Assembly (NCBI GenBank): GCA_035551355.1
Contig: DASZNF010000005.1
Span: 62,001 to 126,000 of the forward strand
Reading direction: 5' to 3'
From: DATATV01 sp035551355
GTDB lineage: Bacteria; Actinomycetota; Actinomycetes; Mycobacteriales; Pseudonocardiaceae
DNA: 64,000 bases
Position numbers and translations under genes: made by a program. Shown here piece by piece: positions 58,557-64,000 of this stretch. The notes beneath the pieces were generated by a model that was not told the origin of the DNA, searched no databases, and saw nothing but the letters and a program-made list of their open reading frames with translations. Each line of letters starts with the position of its first letter. The stretch's first letter is position 1.

Positions 58557-60305
58557 CTAGTGATTGCTCAACCCGACCCGGCCGCCGACCAGCCGCACCA
58601 CGGCCACCACCACGGTGAGCAGCGCGACCATGAGGATGCCAAGGGCCGCGACCACCGGATAGTCGCCGCTGGACCACAGGTTGTAGATCTCCACCGACAT
58701 CACGTCGGTGTTCTGCGAATACAGGAAGATCGCCGCCGAGATCTCCCGGAACGCCACGATGGTGGTGTACAGGAAGGCCGCCAGCAGCGAGGGCATCAGC
58801 AGCGGCAGGTAGATCCGGCGGAACGCGTGGAACCAGCCCGCGCCGCTGGCCGTGGCCGCCTCCTCCAGTTCGTCGTTGATCTGGGCGAAACCCGGGGCCA
58901 GATAACGCATGCCGTAGGGCAGGCCGATGGTGACGAACGCGATCACCAGAATGGTCAGCGTGCCGTACAGGTGAAACGGCAGCGGCGCGACCAGGTACCA
59001 GTACAGCACCCCGACGCCGAGCACGATACTGGGCACCGCGATCGGCACCGTGGCCAGCCCGTCCAGCAGCCCCCGGCCGCGAATCCGGGTCTTGGTGGTC
59101 AGGTAGGCGACAACTGCGGTGAGCACGGTGACGATCACCCCGGCCGACAGCGCGGTGATCGCGGTGTTGCGCACCGCGCCCAGCAGCGCGGGCGAGGAGA
59201 ACAGGGTCGCGTAGTTGTGCAGCGACACCGTTTTCAGCGCGGCCGCCGACGGTGGACTGTAGGTGGGCAGCAGCGAGGACCACAGCAGCATCACCACCGG
59301 CAGCACCACGGTCACGCCGAAGAACAGCACGAACGCGGCGAACCCCAGCCAGCGCCAGCGGCCTAGATCCGTGATCCGGGGCCGAAATCCCTTGCCGGTC
59401 ACCGTCTGGGTCGGCGAGCGGCGCACGATCCGTTGCGAGGCAACCAGTCCCACCGCCGCCAGGAACAGCACGAACACGCCGATCACCGCGACCGTACCGT
59501 AGTCGGCCGGGAAGGACTGGATCGCCTCGTACATCCGGCTGACGAACACGAAGGTGTGGTTGGGCACGCCGAGCAGTTGCGGCACCTCGAAGGTCGAGAT
59601 GGTCTGGATGAACATCAGCAGCGCCGCGGACAGAATTGCCGGACGCACCAACGGAAGCGTGATCCGCGCGAACACCCGCCGGGGCCCGGCGCCCGAGCTC
59701 AACGCGGCCTCCTCCAGCGAGGAGTCCATCGCGCTGAACGCGGCCACCCCCATCAGATAGGCCACCGGGGTCATGTGCGTGGTCTGCACGAAAACCATGC
59801 CCAGCAACGAATAGATGTCGAAGATCGGCAGGTGGGCCGCGCGCAGCACACCGTTGAGCGGGCCGGTCTGCGGGGAGAACAGCAGCGCCCAGGCGACCGT
59901 GTTGAGAATGCCCGGGATGATCAGCGGCACCACCGCGGCGACCCGGGCGAACCCCTTGGCCGGGGTGTTGGTCCGGGTCACCAGCCAGGCCAGGCCGAAC
60001 CCGACGACCACCGCCAGCGCCGCGGTGGCCAGCGCGTACTCGAAGGAATTCGCCACCAGGGTGCCGAAGCCGGCCGAGGTGAACGTCTGCACGTAGTGCG
60101 CGAACGTCCAACTCGCCGGGCCAAGGCCGAGGAAGTCCGACTGCAGGCTGGCCACCAGCATGGTGCCCACCGGCACCAGCGCCAGGTAGGCCACGATGAC
60201 CGCCGCGACGGCCAGCACCAGGTAGCGCGGTTCGATCCGCAGGCGGCGCTTCGGCGGGGCCGGAGGCGGCGCGGCAGGTTCGGGTAGCTCGGTCAGGACG
60301 GCCAT
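58557..60305 (-). CDS. fused two-domain ABC permease (FbpB/PhnV-type)
   Basis: The 582-residue membrane protein contains two complete transmembrane domains of about six helices, each with an EAA loop: SLEEAALSSGAGPRRVFARI in the first half and ELEEAATASGAGWFHAFRRI in the second. This internal duplication is typical of Fe3+ and 2-aminoethylphosphonate importers. A Pro-rich N-terminal tail precedes helix 1. ATG 60305 has GGAGGA upstream. Confidence 0.93.
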   Translation of the reverse strand: MAVLTELPEPAAPPPAPPKRRLRIEPRYLVLAVAAVIVAYLALVPVGTMLVASLQSDFLGLGPASWTFAHYVQTFTSAGFGTLVANSFEYALATAALAVVVGFGLAWLVTRTNTPAKGFARVAAVVPLIIPGILNTVAWALLFSPQTGPLNGVLRAAHLPIFDIYSLLGMVFVQTTHMTPVAYLMGVAAFSAMDSSLEEAALSSGAGPRRVFARITLPLVRPAILSAALLMFIQTISTFEVPQLLGVPNHTFVFVSRMYEAIQSFPADYGTVAVIGVFVLFLAAVGLVASQRIVRRSPTQTVTGKGFRPRITDLGRWRWLGFAAFVLFFGVTVVLPVVMLLWSSLLPTYSPPSAAALKTVSLHNYATLFSSPALLGAVRNTAITALSAGVIVTVLTAVVAYLTTKTRIRGRGLLDGLATVPIAVPSIVLGVGVLYWYLVAPLPFHLYGTLTILVIAFVTIGLPYGMRYLAPGFAQINDELEEAATASGAGWFHAFRRIYLPLLMPSLLAAFLYTTIVAFREISAAIFLYSQNTDVMSVEIYNLWSSGDYPVVAALGILMVALLTVVVAVVRLVGGRVGLSNH

Positions 60306-60325
60306 GAACGTGGTCCTCCACCCCG

Positions 60326-61408
60326 TCAGTCGGCGCCCAGCGCCTGCTTCATCTCGGTGGCGTACTGGTTGTACTGATCGGCGGTGATGCTGGCCAGGCC
60401 CCAGGCCGGGGTCCATTTCGTGGTGTCCCACACGGTCGGGTCGTTGCGCACGTCGGTGCGCAGCGAGGTGTGGTCGGTGGTGTCCACGATGGCCTGCTGT
60501 CCTTGCTGGGACACCATCCAGTTGATGAACAACGCGGCCGCGGCCGGATGCGGCGCGTTGCGGGCCACATCGATCGGGGTGAACGAGGTGGGCAGCGGAT
60601 CCGGGTTGACGAACGCGACCCTGCCCGGGTTCTTCTTCTGTTCGCTGGCCGCCTTGTAGCCGTAGGCCGAGGCCGATGCGGCCGGCTCGCCCGCCTCCAC
60701 CTGGGTCAGCGCCAACGTGTGACTCTCCACCAGTTTCGGCTTGTTGGCGCCGAGTTTCTTCAGCAGGGCCAGGGCTTTGTCATGCCCCATGGTGGTGATC
60801 AGGCCCTCGTAGAGGTTGACCGCGCTGGGGTCCATGGAGAAATGGCCCTGCCACTTGGGGTCGGTGAGGTCGGAGAGTGTTTTCGGCGGCTGCACGCCGA
60901 GTGTGGTCAGTGCGCCCGGGTTGTACACGATCGCCGTGGTGACCACGTAGACGTTGCCGCAGTAGCCCTTGGGCATCGACTGTCCATCCGGCAACGGTTG
61001 CCCGTCCGGCGCGCAGTAGGGCTGCATGGCGTTGGCGTTGATCAGCTGGTCGACCTGGGGCGCGTCGCCGGAGACCACGTCGGCGTTGAACTCGCCGCCG
61101 CGCTGTTCGGTGATCACCCGGGGCGGCAGCTGGTCGGCCGACAGTCGCAGCGCGTTCACCTTGATCTTGGGATACACCTTGTGGAACGCGGAGATCATGT
61201 TGTTCACGTCGTCCGCGGCGAACGTGGTGTACCAGTTGAGCTGGCCCTCCTGCTCGGCGGTGGACTGCAGTTTGGCCGGGGTCAGGCTGGTCACCGAGGA
61301 CAGCGAGGGACCGGACGCGGAGGCGCTGCCGCCGCACCCCGCCACCAGGAACATCCCGGCCGCCGCGCCCGCCGCGGCGATGCTTCTGACAATGGTTCGT
61401 GCCCGCAT
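60326..61408 (-). CDS. Fe3+/phosphonate-type ABC substrate-binding lipoprotein
   Basis: The 360-residue protein has a signal peptide with lipobox VAGC (Cys 25) and a type-II binding fold: LNWYTTFAADDVNNMISAFHKVYP, DVVSGDAPQVDQLI, GVQPPKTLSDLTDPKWQG, ALLKKLGANKP, and AALFINWMVSQQGQQAI. The pattern fits the FbpA/AEP/thiamine binding group. The ligand is undetermined; no conserved Tyr pair for iron stood out. It is first of the three ABC genes. Confidence 0.9.
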   Translation of the reverse strand: MRARTIVRSIAAAGAAAGMFLVAGCGGSASASGPSLSSVTSLTPAKLQSTAEQEGQLNWYTTFAADDVNNMISAFHKVYPKIKVNALRLSADQLPPRVITEQRGGEFNADVVSGDAPQVDQLINANAMQPYCAPDGQPLPDGQSMPKGYCGNVYVVTTAIVYNPGALTTLGVQPPKTLSDLTDPKWQGHFSMDPSAVNLYEGLITTMGHDKALALLKKLGANKPKLVESHTLALTQVEAGEPAASASAYGYKAASEQKKNPGRVAFVNPDPLPTSFTPIDVARNAPHPAAAALFINWMVSQQGQQAIVDTTDHTSLRTDVRNDPTVWDTTKWTPAWGLASITADQYNQYATEMKQALGAD

Positions 61409-61463
61409 GATGTGTCGCCTCTCGCGTCGTTGCGGAGTGCTGAACTCGTGGTGGGATGAGCGG

Positions 61464-62741
61464 TCAGTAGCCCTGGGGCATCAGGATCACGCAACAGATC
61501 ATGGAGATCACGACGGTGCCCACGAGCAGCAGGAAGCCGCTGGTGTAGGTGCCGGTCGCGGTGAGCAGCACGCCCATCAGGGCGGGCGCGCCGGCGCCGA
61601 TGATGTTGGTCAGCGAGGAGAACAGGCCGCTGGAGGTCTCCACCGAGCGGGTGGGCATCAGACTGTGCAGCAGGCCCCAGTTGGCCACGATGCACCAGGC
61701 GTTGCCGGCCAGCCCGAGGAACACGAACAGCCCCACGGCCACCGTGTCGGCCGGCCCGATGGCCGCGCCAAGCACTCCGATTCCTTCGATGGCGAACCCG
61801 ATCAGCGCGAACCCGGCGCGGCGCATCCGTTTGTCCGAGCCGATGCCGACCGCCAGCATGACCACAATGGACAGTGCGTTCGCCGCGGTGAGGATCACGC
61901 CGACCACGCCGAAGTCCAGGTGCCGCTGCTCGCGCAGGAAGGTGGGCAGCCAGGTGACCAGGCCGTAGAACGGGATGTTGCTGCCCAGGTACATCAGCAT
62001 GGTCAGCCAGTACCGGTAGTTGCGATACGGCGAATCCGGCCCCCGTTTGGGAATCAACCTGGTCGTCTCGAACAGGTTCTTCTCGATGTGGTCGACCTCG
62101 CCGCTGCTCACCGAGGTGGCGACGCGCGGATTGTCGTGCACGAACAGGAAGGTCAGCCCGAAGGCCAGGATCAGCGCGATGCCGGCCTGAATGAAGAAGG
62201 TGCCCTGCCAGCCGAGGCCGGACAGCGTCGCGGTGGTCAGGAACGAGGCGAACGTGGAGCCGACGAAGATGCCCGACAGCCAGGAGGCGTTGGCCCGGGC
62301 CCGTTCCTGGATGGGGAACCAGCGCGCGGTCAGCGTGTGCGCCACCGGGTAGAAGCAGGCCTCGCCGATGCCCAGGGTGATCCGGGTGGCGTAGAGCTCG
62401 GGCAGGTTGGTCACGAACGGCGTGATACCCAGCGAGATCACCCAGATCGCGCTGCCCACGAGCATCGCGCGCCGGGGTCCCCAGGCCTTGACCAGGAAAC
62501 CCCACAGCAGCAGGGCGACACCGTAGGCGTAGAGGAAGGAACTGGACACCCAGCCCACCGCGGCGGAGTGCGCGGTGACGCCGAACCGTTGCTGGAAAAC
62601 CGGACTGGCCACCACGATGCCGACCGAGGTCTTCATCAGCTGCGCCACCGCGAAGCTGATCAGCAACGGCATGCCGACGTGGAGCCAGCGACGAGACGAG
62701 GTGCGGCTGGCGACCTCAGGTGCGACAGAGGTCGTATCCAT
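61464..62741 (-). CDS. MFS transporter, anion:cation symporter-like
   Basis: The 425-residue protein has 12 predicted helices. The N-terminal half carries SSFLYAYGVALLLWGFLVKAWGPRRAM and TRITLGIGEACFYPVAHTLTARWFP, matching the ACS (hexuronate/phthalate/galactonate) group. The middle loop is VATSVSSGEVDHIEKNLFE. It probably imports an organic acid. ATG 62741 is chosen, with GGGAG upstream. It is 55 bases before the binding-protein gene and probably heads the operon. Confidence 0.9.
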   Translation of the reverse strand: MDTTSVAPEVASRTSSRRWLHVGMPLLISFAVAQLMKTSVGIVVASPVFQQRFGVTAHSAAVGWVSSSFLYAYGVALLLWGFLVKAWGPRRAMLVGSAIWVISLGITPFVTNLPELYATRITLGIGEACFYPVAHTLTARWFPIQERARANASWLSGIFVGSTFASFLTTATLSGLGWQGTFFIQAGIALILAFGLTFLFVHDNPRVATSVSSGEVDHIEKNLFETTRLIPKRGPDSPYRNYRYWLTMLMYLGSNIPFYGLVTWLPTFLREQRHLDFGVVGVILTAANALSIVVMLAVGIGSDKRMRRAGFALIGFAIEGIGVLGAAIGPADTVAVGLFVFLGLAGNAWCIVANWGLLHSLMPTRSVETSSGLFSSLTNIIGAGAPALMGVLLTATGTYTSGFLLLVGTVVISMICCVILMPQGY

Positions 62742-62847
62742 GCTGACCACTCCCTTGTGGACGAGCGACGCGGGCGCGCAACCGGGGATGGGGAAAGCGC
62801 GTGCAACCGCGAGCCGAGCGGAAGGACCGGGGCACCGAAAGAGCTAT

Positions 62848-62858
62848 TGGTCAGACCA
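62848..62858. promoter_or_regulatory. GntR/FadR-type operator
   Basis: TGGTCAGACCA is a perfect TGGTC-1-GACCA repeat, matching the TnGTC...GACnA consensus of FadR-subfamily GntR regulators. It lies 107 bases upstream of the MFS start, in the 62742-62992 gap, which otherwise shows nothing. No GntR gene is in the window. Confidence 0.65.
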
Positions 62859-62992
62859 TAGTTCGAGCAGATGCGCCGGTCAAGGAATTTCGTGGGGCCG
62901 GAAGCGGAAAGAAGAGGCGGCGACGAGGGCACGTCCCAGCGGGGTCGGGGTCCGGGCGCGTCCTCATCGCCGCGGCAGGAAGGGTCTGGCGA

Positions 62993-63988
62993 TCAGGCCG
63001 AGGCCACGGCGTCCGCGGGCGCCTGCGCGTCGTATTCCGGCGCGTTCTCGAAGAAGTGCACGTTGTCATAGCCCAGCTGCTTGAACAACCGGTTCTGGCC
63101 GGAGAGCATCAGCAGCGGGGTGCCGTCGGCGGCGAAATGCTGCGCGACGGTGTTCTGCGGGACGTAGAGGGTGTCCCCGGCCTTGAGCTCGTGCCGGGTC
63201 GGCTCCTTGGCTATGCGCGCGTGGTACTTCTCCGCGATCTCCGCCTCGACCTCCCAGTGCAGGCTGTAGCCGGAACCGGAGATCACGTACAGCACCTCAT
63301 CGGCCATGTGCCAGCGCTTGCCCGACCGGCTACCCGCCGGGATCTTCAGCTCGAACGCGTCCACGCTGAAGGTGCGCACATCGCCGCGTTCCGGCGAGGA
63401 GAGCACGCGCACCTCGCCCAGCGGCGTGGTCTGCCACTCGGCGTCGGCCGACGAGACCACCTTCTTACGCTGCCGCACGCCCGGAGTCCAGACCTGCGAC
63501 CAGTCCTCGCGCGGGCCGAACCGCTCCTCTCCCGCCACCGGGCCGCTGCGGCCCTGCTGGATCAGCCCGAGGAACATCCAGGCGCACTTGGCTTTCATGA
63601 CCAGCGCGGTCGCGGTCTCGTCGTAGGGGTTGAAGTGGCGGTGCACCGAATCGGTGTGCACCAGCACCAGATCGCCGGTCTGCCAGTCGTAGCGCTGGTC
63701 GTCGTGGATCTCGTAACCCTTGCCCTCCAGGATGTAGAAGGCGGCCTCGTTCTGGTGCCCGTGCCCGTGGTTGGACGACTGCGGGGGCAACTGCACGAAG
63801 TGCACCTGCAGGGTCTGGGTCAGGAACGGGTCGTCGCCCGGCCCGACCCGCCACCAGGTCCTGGACTTGGCCGAGTCACCGGAGTGCGCGACCTTCGCGT
63901 CGTCCACCACCACCGAGTCGTCCCGCACGCGGGGCGCGGCCAGCTGTTTGGCGCGGAATTCACCCAGGCCGTACGACTCGGATGTCAT
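62993..63988 (-). CDS. bicupin protein (gentisate dioxygenase-like)
   Basis: The 331-residue protein has two cupin domains. The first has SSNHGHGHQNEAAFYILEGKGYEIHDD with several metal-type His. The second is KRWHMADEVLYVISGSGYSLHW followed by VAQHFAADGTP. The layout resembles gentisate/1-hydroxy-2-naphthoate dioxygenases, but the second domain has fewer metal ligands. Ring-cleavage or another cupin role is possible. It is on the same strand as, and upstream of, the MFS/ABC genes, suggesting uptake and use of an aromatic or organic acid. Confidence 0.82.
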   Translation of the reverse strand: MTSESYGLGEFRAKQLAAPRVRDDSVVVDDAKVAHSGDSAKSRTWWRVGPGDDPFLTQTLQVHFVQLPPQSSNHGHGHQNEAAFYILEGKGYEIHDDQRYDWQTGDLVLVHTDSVHRHFNPYDETATALVMKAKCAWMFLGLIQQGRSGPVAGEERFGPREDWSQVWTPGVRQRKKVVSSADAEWQTTPLGEVRVLSSPERGDVRTFSVDAFELKIPAGSRSGKRWHMADEVLYVISGSGYSLHWEVEAEIAEKYHARIAKEPTRHELKAGDTLYVPQNTVAQHFAADGTPLLMLSGQNRLFKQLGYDNVHFFENAPEYDAQAPADAVASA

Positions 63989-64000
63989 GCCGCGCAGAAA

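Noticed and set aside
1..64000. tRNA, rRNA or CRISPR features
   Set aside because: No cloverleaf-like GGTTCGAATC arms, rRNA signatures or regularly spaced short repeats were found on reading; a tRNAscan-type search was not possible here.

Overview
The window is very GC-rich, uses GTG and TTG starts freely, and carries a gene set typical of a soil actinomycete. Markers include a PknG-type kinase, an ECF41/SigJ sigma factor, a DUF574 methyltransferase, GH43/GH54 arabinan enzymes, cholesterol oxidase and many TetR, LysR, MarR and LacI regulators. A member of Pseudonocardiales (Amycolatopsis/Kutzneria-like) is my best guess; this is inference, since no rRNA or other phylogenetic marker is present. 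I saw no tRNA, CRISPR array, transposase or integrase gene.

Layout. 1-7.7 kb: a tightly overlapping same-strand operon. It encodes the C-terminal part of a P-loop NTPase, a PknG-like kinase, a von Willebrand A protein with a zinc ribbon, a four-helix GlnX-like membrane protein, a sugar-type solute-binding lipoprotein and a Trypco1 (CU044_2847-type) protein. This looks like an extracytoplasmic ligand sensor wired to conflict-system parts. 7.7-18.3 kb: a methyltransferase/TetR pair around a 28-bp palindrome, a repeat lipoprotein with an internal near-identical DNA duplication, a TetR/FAD-monooxygenase pair, an alpha/beta hydrolase, a monooxygenase remnant, a PEP mutase-family enzyme, a methyltransferase and argS. 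18.5-26.9 kb: secreted GH43, small regulators, a LysR-controlled NmrA/IMPase pair, a soluble Ser/Thr kinase, a CBS-BON protein, DUF6194 and SigJ. 27.0-31.4 kb: a carbohydrate ABC importer (permease, permease, binding protein) with a LacI regulator. The importer promoter shares an exact 16-mer with the GH54 arabinofuranosidase promoter at 53.5 kb, which suggests an arabinan-utilisation regulon.

31.5-44.2 kb: methyltransferases, amidohydrolases, DedA, MBL-fold and PPOX proteins, two decaying gene remnants, a membrane protein/two-component operon, and a divergent MFS/LysR pair. 44.3-48.2 kb: a lower-GC three-gene island bounded by perfect 23-bp direct repeats. The repeat is the 3' end of the adjacent acyltransferase gene, and either copy restores its reading frame. 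The island encodes a Crp/Fnr regulator, a small MazG-like protein and a class III nucleotide-cyclase-like domain fused to NB-ARC and TPRs. This is the strongest candidate for an undescribed, possibly immune, signalling system. 48.2-57.3 kb: acyltransferase, isochorismatase-like/MarR pair, DUF2625, methyltransferases, GH54, a deazaflavin-type protein, TetR and cholesterol oxidase. 57.4-64.0 kb: an MFS carrier, Fe3+/phosphonate-type ABC importer and bicupin enzyme, with a GntR/FadR-type operator and no regulator gene in the window.

A recurrent theme is leaderless transcription. At ten genes a TAnnnT -10 box lies 6-8 nt upstream of the start codon, and I used this to choose several starts.
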